From Deltaproteobacteria bacterium (GTDB lineage: Bacteria > Desulfobacterota > Desulfarculia > Adiutricales > JAFDHD01), in the NCBI GenBank assembly GCA_019308995.1, contig JAFDHD010000008.1, forward strand, positions 1-64,000: 64,000 nt of DNA. The letters run 5' to 3'. The position numbers and the translations under genes were made by a program. The notes under the pieces were generated by a model, which did no database searches, was not told the origin of the DNA, and saw only the letters and a list, made by a program, of their open reading frames with translations. Positions 42,354 to 50,684 of the stretch are shown one piece after another; the first letter of the stretch is position 1, and every line of letters begins with the position of its first letter.

Positions 42354-43510
42354 GACGCCTCCTTAAGCGTCGCTTCGATAGCCTCAAGGATGGTCCTGGG
42401 TCTGATGATGGCCCCGCCGGGATGGGAAACCAGCTGTACATGGCAACGACCGGCAGCACACCGTTCGAGTTCAAGCACCATCTGACCCATGTTGATCTCC
42501 GCCATGATCATGGCCTTCACGCTGCCGGCCAGATCATGGATCATCTTTTCCGGGAAGGGCCATACTGTATTCAGTTTAATAAAACCGGCCCGAAGCCCCT
42601 TTCCCCTGGCATCCATAATTGCCCGCCTGGCTGACCTCGCGCTGATGCCGTAAGAAACCACCACCACCTCAGCATCGTCCATGTAAAAATTTTCGTAATT
42701 TATAATTTTGTCGGCATTAGCCCGGATCTTCCTGAGGAGCCTGTTTATCATTTGCTCCTGGGCGGTAGCGTCCATAACCGGGTATCCGCGCTCATCATGG
42801 GTTAGACCGGTGACATGCATGCGAAAGCCGTCTCCAAAATCCGCCATGGGCGCCACGTGGTCACGATCCGGCTTATAAGGTAGATACTTCTTCGGGGAAA
42901 CCGACGGCTTTTTACGGTTGACAATCTTAATTTTACCTTGGGCAGGAATCACCACCCTCTCAATCATGTGTCCCACGACCTCATCCGCCATGATCATGAC
43001 TGGCACCCGGTACTGCTCCGCAAGATTGAAGGCCCAGATGGTGAAGTCGAACATCTCCTGAGGTGACGATGGTGATACGGCGATGATCTCATAATCTCCA
43101 TGGGAGCCCCAGCGCGCCTGCATCATGTCCGCCTGGCCCACAAGCGTAGGCAACCCGGTGCTGGGACCGGCTCGCTGCACGTTGCAAACCACACAAGGCA
43201 CCTCGGTACATGCTCCCAGGCCGATGTTTTCCATCATCAGGGAAAACCCCGGCCCCGAAGTACTGGTCATAGCCTTGACGCCTCCCCAGCTTCCTCCCAG
43301 GACAGTGGCCATGGCGGCCATCTCGTCCTCCATCTGGATGAAGGTGCCGCCCACCTCGGGCAGCCGCTGCGACATCCGCTCGGCAGTCTCCGTGGCCGGC
43401 GTAATGGGATACCCGGCGAAAAGGCGACAACCAGCGGCTAAGGCTCCCTCACAGCAAGCCTCATCTCCATTCATGAAATGAATTCCGGTTAATACCGCCT
43501 GCCCGGGCAC
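42350..43510 (-). CDS. korA: 2-oxoacid:ferredoxin oxidoreductase alpha subunit (KorA-like)
   Basis: 386 residues from a GTG with aaaggag upstream. The pyrimidine-binding domain begins NGDEACCEGALAAGCRLFAGYPITPATE, a typical KorA start. MTSTSGPGFSLMMENIGLG follows, and the C-terminal domain includes VVVSYGISARSARRA. The lack of a fused gamma domain and the presence of separate gamma and ferredoxin genes point to the four-subunit 2-oxoglutarate type, though branched-chain or aryl oxoacids are possible. The gene lies about 140 bp after the ferredoxin gene and overlaps korB. Confidence 0.95.
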   Translation of the reverse strand: MPGQAVLTGIHFMNGDEACCEGALAAGCRLFAGYPITPATETAERMSQRLPEVGGTFIQMEDEMAAMATVLGGSWGGVKAMTSTSGPGFSLMMENIGLGACTEVPCVVCNVQRAGPSTGLPTLVGQADMMQARWGSHGDYEIIAVSPSSPQEMFDFTIWAFNLAEQYRVPVMIMADEVVGHMIERVVIPAQGKIKIVNRKKPSVSPKKYLPYKPDRDHVAPMADFGDGFRMHVTGLTHDERGYPVMDATAQEQMINRLLRKIRANADKIINYENFYMDDAEVVVVSYGISARSARRAIMDARGKGLRAGFIKLNTVWPFPEKMIHDLAGSVKAMIMAEINMGQMVLELERCAAGRCHVQLVSHPGGAIIRPRTILEAIEATLKEAS

Positions 43511-43651
43511 GAGGTTTCTCCTTTAATTCGTTTGAAGACTTCCAAGTCCTGATAAAAATTTATCATTCCTGAATTTACCTATGTCACCTAACCCTTGGCC
43601 CCACCCAAGGGCGAACGCGATTAAGATTGAAGCATGGATCACCTGCCAGGG

Positions 43652-43921
43652 CTAGTGAGCTGTTTCTGGAACCTCAACCGAGAAGATAGCGAATTCAGGG
43701 CAGAGAGCCTCGCAGAAGTGACAGTTGACGCACATACTTTCATCTACCACTTCCGGGAAATGATATCCCTTGACATTGAATGATTTGGACATTCTCAGGA
43801 CATCGCGAGGACAGTAGTTAATGCAGTATTCGCAGCCCTTGCATCGCTCCTCGATGATGATCACTTTGCCTTTACTTACCTGGATGACACCCAGGTCAAG
43901 AGGCTCTCTCCAAAATTTCAT
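43652..43921 (-). CDS. korD: two-cluster ferredoxin, delta subunit of the oxidoreductase (KorD-like)
   Basis: About 89 residues from the ATG at 43921 (gggag upstream); a GTG at 43942 would add seven residues. Two 4Fe-4S motifs are present: CKGCEYCINYCP and CVNCHFCEALCP. The layout with a short N-terminal extension (REPLDLGVIQVSKGKVIIIEERC) is that of the KorD/OforD subunit. First gene of the long Kor/Hdr operon, so the operon promoter should be just upstream, between 43.94 and 44.2 kb. Confidence 0.92.
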   Translation of the reverse strand: MKFWREPLDLGVIQVSKGKVIIIEERCKGCEYCINYCPRDVLRMSKSFNVKGYHFPEVVDESMCVNCHFCEALCPEFAIFSVEVPETAH

Positions 43922-43942
43922 CCTGGCTCCCTCTGACGACAC

Positions 43943-44382
43943 ACGGAGAGGTTAGAATAACTGTTGCGTAAAGAAGAACATCTGGTGGGTTCCAAGAGTC
44001 TCGTCGTGTGCTTCGCCCTGTCACCAATTTTGATGCTTAGATATCACCTAATCTTTAAAAATGCAAATGGAAAACACAGGGACAGAAGCCGTTGTTTTTT
44101 TTAAAAAGCCGATTTATTTGACCAAATTAGGGTTCAGATGCAGTTTTACAGGTCTGTCATGAAAAGGAATTTATTTTAAGGATTGACAAAGTGCCATCTC
44201 TGCATACAATCAAGGTGTATGTAAATATATTCAATCACTTCAAGTTGACTGGGCTGAGAGACTGGAAACCGTGTCTTGTCATGGATCATTATGATCAACT
44301 TGATACTAAGCCAGATTACACGCCTTGAGCAGGCCGCTCCCATGTGAAGCATCCGTTGCAGGCATATATTTAGGAGGTATGA
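43943..44382. other. divergent intergenic region
   Basis: About 440 bp between the Kor/Hdr operon (left) and the acyl-CoA synthetase gene (right). It must hold both promoters. A good sigma-70 promoter faces right; I cannot place the one facing left. Confidence 0.6.
44183..44210 (+). promoter_or_regulatory. sigma-70-type promoter for the acyl-CoA synthetase gene
   Basis: TTGACA (44183-44188), 16-bp spacer, TACAAT (44205-44210). The predicted start of transcription is near 44217, leaving a leader of about 165 bases. Confidence 0.65.
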
Positions 44383-45822
44383 ATGGAACCATCAATAAAA
44401 AAACTTGACTATCTTTTTGCGCCCCGGTCCGTAGCGGTCATTGGAGCTTCAGGAAGTTTTGGCAAATGGGGTTTTGGCATTATCCACCAGGTACTCAAAT
44501 TCAAAGGTGATTTCTCGGTTTATCCTATCAACCCTAAGATGAAGGAAGTCCTCGGAGTCAAGGCTTACCAAAACATCACCCGTGTCCCTGGAGACATAGA
44601 TTTTGCGGTGATTGTCATTCCGCCGCAGAACGTTCCAGCGGCCATGGCAGATTGCGCGTCAAAGGGAGTCAAGGCAGTCCTGGTCATCACGGCCGGTTTC
44701 AGGGAGATTGGTGAAGAGGGGGCCAGGCTTGAAGCCGAGATGCTGCAGATCGCGAGGCAGGCCGGAATAAGGGTGGCGGGGCCGAACTGCAACGGCCATT
44801 TCAACACGGCCATAAATTTATTTACCATGGGCATTCGTGGAATTAAACCGGGCCCCCTGAGCCTCATCTCCCAGAGCGGTAACTTCGGGGGCTTTATTGT
44901 CGGACAGGGCATTGAGAGAGGGATCGGCTTCAGCAAGTACATCAGCAGCGGGAACGAAGCGGATGTGACGATCGAGGATTACATCGAATATCTGGGTGAT
45001 GATCCGGAAACCAAAATTATCTGCGCCTATGCAGAGGGACTCAAGGACGGAAGGCGTTTTTTCAACCTGGCTCGAAACATTACCAGGGAAAAACCGATCA
45101 TCATGATGAAGGTTGGCCGGACCGAGGAAGGGGCAAACGCAGCTAGGTCGCACACCGGCTCTTTGAGCGGTTCGACCGTTATCCACGATGCGGCCTTGCG
45201 TCAGGCGGGTGTGATTCAGGTTTACAAGGCGGATGAGATGCTGGACGTTGCCTCAGCCTTGATTCGTCAGCCCCTGCCTCGAGGCAGAAGGGTTGGGATT
45301 GTCACCGGCGGCGGCGGTTTTGGTGTTGTGGCCGCGGACGCATGTCGAAGCCTCGGTCTTGAAATTCCTGAATTATCCGAAGAAACCATTACTAGCCTGA
45401 ACCGATGGATGCCTTCGCGCTGGTCCCATGCCAATCCGGTGGATATGGCCGGAGACTCTTACGGCTCCATCCCCACTCTGGGCACCATGCTCAAATCTGA
45501 GAACGTGGATGCGGTACTGGCGGTAAGCTGCCTCGGATTTCCTGCCCAGCCGCCTGAGGAGTTTCCGCTTGAAATCCGGGAAGAATTCAAGAAGTACCAA
45601 AAACAGATGGTAGAGGGGGAAGTCTCTCTTATGGATGGTTTGATCGAACGCATGGAACGGTATAACAAGCCGCTCATCATCGCCGCGGTCAGCGGTCGCG
45701 ACCGGTCTAAGGCGATTGCCAAACTGGAGGAAAACGACATTTACACCTACCGCTCACCCGAGGATGCCGCCAGTGTCATGGCTTACCTGGCAAATTACGC
45801 CGACTATCTTTCCAGATCGTAA
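44383..45822 (+). CDS. acyl-CoA synthetase (ADP-forming), alpha-subunit type
   Basis: 479 residues. CoA-binding domain with SVAVIGASGSFGKWGFGI, then VAGPNCNGHFN, the ligase-CoA domain with SLISQSGNFGG, and the phospho-acceptor His in ARSHTGSLSGS. The order is that of the alpha chain of ADP-forming acetate-CoA ligase, which forms ATP from an acyl-CoA, ADP and phosphate. The ATP-grasp beta part is missing here, and no beta gene is next to it, so the partner must be elsewhere. aggagg precedes the ATG. A good promoter lies 170 bp upstream. Leads a cluster with a hydrolase and a dienoyl-CoA-reductase-like gene. Confidence 0.9.
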   Translation: MEPSIKKLDYLFAPRSVAVIGASGSFGKWGFGIIHQVLKFKGDFSVYPINPKMKEVLGVKAYQNITRVPGDIDFAVIVIPPQNVPAAMADCASKGVKAVLVITAGFREIGEEGARLEAEMLQIARQAGIRVAGPNCNGHFNTAINLFTMGIRGIKPGPLSLISQSGNFGGFIVGQGIERGIGFSKYISSGNEADVTIEDYIEYLGDDPETKIICAYAEGLKDGRRFFNLARNITREKPIIMMKVGRTEEGANAARSHTGSLSGSTVIHDAALRQAGVIQVYKADEMLDVASALIRQPLPRGRRVGIVTGGGGFGVVAADACRSLGLEIPELSEETITSLNRWMPSRWSHANPVDMAGDSYGSIPTLGTMLKSENVDAVLAVSCLGFPAQPPEEFPLEIREEFKKYQKQMVEGEVSLMDGLIERMERYNKPLIIAAVSGRDRSKAIAKLEENDIYTYRSPEDAASVMAYLANYADYLSRS

Positions 45823-45881
45823 GAGAGACTCAAAGCAATGATTTGGACTGTAGCGTTAACAATGAATGAAGGAGAGGGATT

Positions 45882-46718
45882 ATGTCCTGGTTAGAAAAGG
45901 GAAACATTCGGCTTTATTATGAAGACGTGGGTAAAGGAGCGCCGATTATAACCAATCATGGTTTAAGTGAGGATTGCGGTTACTGGAGCGAGACGGGCGT
46001 TACCGCGAAATTAGCTGAAAATTACAGAGTTATTTCTATAGACATGCGGGGTCATGGCCGCACGGTGGTCGAGGGCGAGCCTTATGGTTACGATGCGGAC
46101 ACCATGGCTGATGACTTTGATACGCTCGCTGACGAATTGGGTCTGGAACGGTTCCATTTATTGACGCATGCCACTGGCGGGATGGTCGGTGTGCGTTATG
46201 CCATGACCAGGTCTGATCGGCTTATCAGCCTTATGCTGACCGACACCGGTTCTGCCACATTGGTTGAAATGCCTGATCAAGAGGAGATCACAGAGCAGGA
46301 GCGCGCCGCGCGAATAAACAGGATGCTGACTGCGACCGTAGAGGAAAAGATGGCCAGAATTAAAACCGAACCGGGACCTTTCCTGTTTAAGATGGCTGAA
46401 CACCCGAACAATGAAGGGATGTGGAAGATTTATGAAGGATTCCTGCGCCGCCAGAATCCAAAGGCAGTCCTGGATTTTATATTGAGCTTTTATACTGATC
46501 CTGACCCGCGGGTTGAATCGCTCAGACAGATCAAGTGCCCGACCCTGATCTTGCTCGGTGAATTCGACGTCGTCTTTCTGAAGCCGAGCGCCTTGATGGC
46601 CAGGGAAATTCCGGACGCAAGGCATGTGATTCTGGATGGTCTCGGACATATGACGGCCATTGAAGACCCGGAGCGAACGATAAAGGAGCTCCTTAATTTT
46701 CTTAAAACCCTTTCTTGA
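45882..46718 (+). CDS. alpha/beta hydrolase-fold protein with altered nucleophile elbow
   Basis: 278 residues. The fold is clear: TNHGLSEDCGYWS oxyanion loop, IDMRGHGRTVVE, PTLILLGEFDVVF (acid) and LDGLGHMTAIEDPE (His). The elbow, however, reads LLTHATGGMVG: where L-x-GHS-x-GG is expected the nucleophile Ser is Ala. It may use a neighbouring Thr, be a non-hydrolytic member (such as RutD-like or cofactor-free enzymes) or be inactive. aggagagg-like ribosome binding site. It lies 59 bp after the acyl-CoA synthetase and 81 bp before the flavoprotein, so probably the same operon. Confidence 0.88.
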   Translation: MSWLEKGNIRLYYEDVGKGAPIITNHGLSEDCGYWSETGVTAKLAENYRVISIDMRGHGRTVVEGEPYGYDADTMADDFDTLADELGLERFHLLTHATGGMVGVRYAMTRSDRLISLMLTDTGSATLVEMPDQEEITEQERAARINRMLTATVEEKMARIKTEPGPFLFKMAEHPNNEGMWKIYEGFLRRQNPKAVLDFILSFYTDPDPRVESLRQIKCPTLILLGEFDVVFLKPSALMAREIPDARHVILDGLGHMTAIEDPERTIKELLNFLKTLS

Positions 46719-46799
46719 GCTACGGGAAGCCGGTCAGTCCAAGGACCTGTTGATATTTTATTTCCATACTAATTCGACTATGTTCCCGGGAGAAGTGAA

Positions 46800-48761
46800 A
46801 TGAAAGAGACAAGAAAAATCTTCGAACCAATTGAGATTAATGGCATGAAGCTGAAGAACCGGATAGGATTTGCACCTTTGCTCAATATGCCCAGGGCAGA
46901 AGACCGCAGCCCCAACGATCTGACCGCCAGGTGGTTTGAAGAAAGGGCCAAAGGAGGAACCGGGCTGATAATGACCGGGACTTTTAATCCAATTCATCCG
47001 CTCATGCCCGGGGGTCCGGAGCGTTTTGCCAAATTGGCCGATGCGGTCCACGCACACGGCGCCAAGTTAGGTGTGCAGATTGGAGCCGGGGGTCCCATGG
47101 GTGGAACAGGCCCTTCGCCCATGCCTTACCCTGATGAGCATCATCCCAAGGATTCCATATTCGAAATATTGACCGGAAGTATATCACCCATGCCCGGCAT
47201 CACCAGTGTCACTGAATTTCCGGTCGAGCAAATTGAGCAGTATAAAAACGCTTTCGCCAGCGCCGCCCTGGCCCTGAAAAAAGCAGGGGTTGATTGTGTC
47301 GAGCTTCATTGCGCCCACGGCGGGGCGACGCTTTACTGTTCTTTTATTTCACCGTTTTATAATCGGCGTGAGGATGAGTATGGCGGAACCTGGGAAAAGA
47401 GACTTCGTTTCCCCACGGAGACGATAAAAAAAATGAGAGAGGTGGTTGGTAAAGATTATCCTCTGTTTGTCAGGATCAGCGCCGATGAGTTACTGGGGCA
47501 GGCGGGAATCACCCTGGAGGATGCCACCAGTATCATTGTCCCGGCCATGGAAGAGGCTGGCGTGGACTGTCTCGACGTCTCGCAGGGCTCAATCCTTCAT
47601 ACTCCCCAAGGTATCACCATCCCGATGTATTATCCGAGAGGGTGCTACATCCATCATGCCGAGGCGGTAAAAAAGGTAACCAAGCTGCCAGTCATCGGCG
47701 TGGGCCGGATTGTTGACCTCGATATGGCCGAGAAATTCCTGCAGGCGGGGAAAGCTGACATCATTTACATGGGCAGACAATTAACCTCTGATCCTGAAAC
47801 CCCGAAAAAGTATTATCAAGGGCGAACAGATGACATCAGAAAATGTATCGGATGTCTGGAAGGCTGCGGCACGCCCTGCCCCATTAACTATGATATCGCC
47901 CCGGGGTCCATTCCTTTAACCCCGGCCAGCAGCCCTAAGAAGGTTTTGATTATAGGCGGCGGTATCGCGGGCATGGAGGCTGCCAGGGTGAGTGCCAGCC
48001 GCGGTCATAAGGTTACCTTGATTGAAAAAAGCGCCAAGCTGGGCGGCACTGTGGCTGCGCTCGCGCTCGATCCCCTCACCGCTGAATTTGGAAACATAGT
48101 AGAATACCTCGGCGCCCAGATGAGGAAGCTGAATCTAGATGTGCGACTTTGTAAGGAAGCTGATAGGGCAGATATTGAGGAATTGAATCCTGACGTCATC
48201 TTTTTAGCGACAGGCGCATCTTTGAGAATACCAGAACTAGCCCTGGAAAAAACCGGCGTTATGGACCACATCGAGGCCTTAAGGCATAGAAATAAAATAG
48301 GCCAACGAGTTGTGGTTTGGGGCCTGATGTATGGAGCTGAACTGGCCGTCTCCCTGGCCGAAGAAGACCGGGAAGTGGTTTTAATGGGTGAAGCGGGTGA
48401 AAATTCATTGGCCAGTCACGCTTCAAGCAATCGCATATGGTGGGTCTTAAAAAAGCTCACGGATATCAATGCTGTTAGAGAGAGACCCGAATCGGTGCGG
48501 GTCAGCAATCCAGAAGTTTTATTTCATGTGAAAGTGAAGGAAATAAGTGGCGGGGGAATTTCGATTACGAATAAGGACGGGAAAAAGAGTATCCTTCATT
48601 ATGACACGCTTATTATTTCTAGAGGCCGGAAAAAGAATGATTCCCTTTTTGAAGAACTCAAGGGAAGGGTACCGGAAATTTACAAAATCGGAGACTGCTC
48701 GGCAGCCGGGAATATACTCAGGGCCGTGTGGAGCGCCAACGAAACAGCTAGAAGGATTTAA
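46800..48761 (+). CDS. 2,4-dienoyl-CoA reductase-like flavin/iron-sulfur oxidoreductase
   Basis: 653 residues. The N-terminal Old Yellow Enzyme barrel (1-355) has LKNRIGFAPLL, the ELHCAHGGATLYCSFISP active-site segment and IGVGRIVD. A [4Fe-4S] motif follows, CIGCLEGCGTPCPIN (about 353-367). The C-terminal FAD/NAD(P) part has VLIIGGGIAGMEAARV near 382. It matches FadH, trimethylamine dehydrogenase and bile-acid enoate reductases. The NAD(P) domain looks somewhat degenerate (VVVWGLMYGAELAV). It should reduce an enoyl or dienoyl compound; the substrate is unknown. Follows the hydrolase by about 80 bp. Confidence 0.9.
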   Translation: MKETRKIFEPIEINGMKLKNRIGFAPLLNMPRAEDRSPNDLTARWFEERAKGGTGLIMTGTFNPIHPLMPGGPERFAKLADAVHAHGAKLGVQIGAGGPMGGTGPSPMPYPDEHHPKDSIFEILTGSISPMPGITSVTEFPVEQIEQYKNAFASAALALKKAGVDCVELHCAHGGATLYCSFISPFYNRREDEYGGTWEKRLRFPTETIKKMREVVGKDYPLFVRISADELLGQAGITLEDATSIIVPAMEEAGVDCLDVSQGSILHTPQGITIPMYYPRGCYIHHAEAVKKVTKLPVIGVGRIVDLDMAEKFLQAGKADIIYMGRQLTSDPETPKKYYQGRTDDIRKCIGCLEGCGTPCPINYDIAPGSIPLTPASSPKKVLIIGGGIAGMEAARVSASRGHKVTLIEKSAKLGGTVAALALDPLTAEFGNIVEYLGAQMRKLNLDVRLCKEADRADIEELNPDVIFLATGASLRIPELALEKTGVMDHIEALRHRNKIGQRVVVWGLMYGAELAVSLAEEDREVVLMGEAGENSLASHASSNRIWWVLKKLTDINAVRERPESVRVSNPEVLFHVKVKEISGGGISITNKDGKKSILHYDTLIISRGRKKNDSLFEELKGRVPEIYKIGDCSAAGNILRAVWSANETARRI

Positions 48762-49040
48762 TCGAATCAGGTGAGGCAAGAGATTATTTATACCTAATTG
48801 AACCACTTAATCCCGACGGTGGTTCAGAGGGCTGGGGCAACCCATGAGGGCGACAGGCATTGCCCGGTTGGCTGAGATCGTCAATCAATTAAGCCTCTGA
48901 CTCTTGGCCTGGCCAAGACATTATGAGCCTTTTTCACGAAAAATTTTTTCAGCAGCATTAAGTTCAGCAGCACAGGCAAAGGTCATGAAAAAAAGAAATA
49001 AAAACAGATTGAATTTACTAGCAGGGCCGCGAGTTCCGCG

Positions 49041-49763
49041 ATGAGAAGGACAAAGGAACAAGCAGAGATAACAAGGAAAAAGATACTCAGGGCGGCGCGT
49101 GAAATATTCTGCAGAGAAGGTTATTCCAGTACGCGTCTGGAGGAGGTGGCGAAAAAGGCAGGAGTGACTCGCGGGGCCATCTACTGGCATTTCGGTGATA
49201 AATATAAGCTATTCGTCAGTTTATTAGATGAGGGTTTTCGCGGATATTCCAAGCGGATCGTGGAAATTATTAATGGCGACGCCTCTCCTGTCACTAAAAT
49301 CCGCAATCTGATGAAGGAGGCCCTTATTTCCCTGGACGAGGATAAAAAGTACCGCAGTGCTCTGGAGCTGTACTCCTTAAAGGCAGAGTTTACAGAGAAG
49401 CGTGCCAGGCAGTGGGAGGAGCTGCAGAAGCAGCAGGAGGAATTGCAACAGCGGTTGATGAGCGTGCCCGAAGCCCATCAATGGCTTAGAAAAGCGGTGG
49501 AGGATTTAATTCAAGAAGGAATTGTCATTGGTGAGATTGTTCCCGACATTGATCCTAAATTGGCCGCTTTGGCATTAATGAGCTATCTCAGCGGTGTGCA
49601 GTCAACCTGGCTGGATGATCCTCAGGCTTTTTCAGGCAAGGAGACGCCGGATGAACTGGTGGAGTTTATATTAAGCAGGATTATTAACCCAAAAGGCAGG
49701 TTAGAGCTTTATTTAAAAAAGCACAGTATTTCATTGGAGAAACCTTACCAAAAAGGAGGGTAA
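49041..49763 (+). CDS. TetR-family transcriptional regulator
   Basis: 240 residues. The N-terminal helix-turn-helix (about 10-57) reads TRKKILRAAREIFCREGYSSTRLEEVAKKAGVTRGAIYWHFGDKYKLF, which is split here as TRKKILRAAREIF and VTRGAIYWHFGDKYKLF. The C-terminal ligand domain resembles AcrR-type regulators of efflux or lipid genes. A Gln and Glu-rich helix (about 125-145) lies in the middle. The ATG has a weak ribosome binding site. It is about 280 bp after the flavoprotein gene on the same strand; it may control that cluster. No palindromic operator is obvious. Confidence 0.92.
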   Translation: MRRTKEQAEITRKKILRAAREIFCREGYSSTRLEEVAKKAGVTRGAIYWHFGDKYKLFVSLLDEGFRGYSKRIVEIINGDASPVTKIRNLMKEALISLDEDKKYRSALELYSLKAEFTEKRARQWEELQKQQEELQQRLMSVPEAHQWLRKAVEDLIQEGIVIGEIVPDIDPKLAALALMSYLSGVQSTWLDDPQAFSGKETPDELVEFILSRIINPKGRLELYLKKHSISLEKPYQKGG

Positions 49764-49961
49764 CGATGGGTTAAAAAAAGATCTAGTGAAATAGAATTAT
49801 TTTAATTTAAGTACTTCGGAATTTAATTTCTTCTGCATAACAGACTAGTATGACATTATAGGAGCGTATTTTTTCCATTTTTTCCAGAAAGCACCAAAAC
49901 GCTGAAAATGGAGAAGCATTCCTTTAAGGTCATCATTTTTCGCTTGATTCCAGACAACAGG

Positions 49962-50032
49962 CGGGTCGCGTTGAGCCAGGCCTGAGGGGAAGGCTGGTTC
50001 TCCTTAACGGTGAGAGGGGTTGGCTTGACCCG
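49962..50032 (+). other. candidate structured RNA leader upstream of rubrerythrin
   Basis: A region of paired segments. CGGGTC at 49962-49967 can pair with GACCCG at 50027-50032. AGCCA just inside pairs with TGGCT. An internal hairpin (CCAG...CTGG) and a second GC-rich part sit within. It ends about 45 bp before the rubrerythrin ATG. Could be a leader fold or chance; no known riboswitch class was recognised. Confidence 0.3.
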
Positions 50033-50076
50033 TAAACTGGTTTACCGCTATCTTGAAAAATAAGGAGTTTATCGTT

Positions 50077-50577
50077 ATGTCAGAAAAGACGGAAAAAAAT
50101 CTGGCCTATGCGTTTGCTGCCGAATCTAAGGCTGCTATCCGAAATGCTGCCTTTGCTAAAAAAGCCGAAACAGAAGGCTATGCGCAAATAAGCCGCTTGT
50201 TTAGGGCCGTTTCAGACGCGGAATCCGTGCATGCTAACCGATACATCATGTTGATGCGCGGCAAGATTGGACCTACAGAAGAAAACCTCGAAACGGCTTT
50301 TCAAAACGAGATTAAAGCCAATGTGGAAGAATATCCCCAGCTAATCAAGGAGGCATCTGAGGAAAGCGATGAGATGGCATTAACGGCTTTTTCACAGGCT
50401 AAGGACGTTGAGAGCCGTCATGCCGAGCTTTACAAAAAGGCCATGAACGATATGCTTTCAGATCGAAAGACAGACTATTATGTCTGCCAGGTTTGCGGCT
50501 ATATCAGTGAGGATGAGCCTCTAGAAAAGTGCCCTGTCTGCGGAGCGGAAAAAGAAAAATTCAAACACGTCACTTAG
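50077..50577 (+). CDS. rubrerythrin
   Basis: About 166 residues from the ATG at 50077 (aaggag upstream). A ferritin-like diiron domain (about 1-130) has paired Glu/His motifs (FAAESKAA, DAESVHANRY, ESRHAELY). A C-terminal rubredoxin-like domain has CQVCGY and CPVCGA Cys pairs. Rubrerythrin reduces hydrogen peroxide and protects anaerobes. The N-terminal order is that of classical rubrerythrin. A GC-rich hairpin at 50611-50632 could be its terminator. The IS element lies just downstream. Confidence 0.95.
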   Translation: MSEKTEKNLAYAFAAESKAAIRNAAFAKKAETEGYAQISRLFRAVSDAESVHANRYIMLMRGKIGPTEENLETAFQNEIKANVEEYPQLIKEASEESDEMALTAFSQAKDVESRHAELYKKAMNDMLSDRKTDYYVCQVCGYISEDEPLEKCPVCGAEKEKFKHVT

Positions 50578-50610
50578 CAATATCTCACGCAAGACAATAC
50601 TAAAAAATAT

Positions 50611-50640
50611 AGCCTGCCCGCACCTTCAGGCTGTGTCTTT
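50611..50640 (+). terminator. possible terminator after rubrerythrin
   Basis: AGCCTG and CAGGCT form a 6-bp hairpin with a ten-base loop at 50611-50632, followed by a T-rich stretch. Weak but well placed. Confidence 0.45.
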
Positions 50641-50684
50641 AAATGGCACTTTGTGTCAATGACATTTTAAAATGACCGGTGTAT

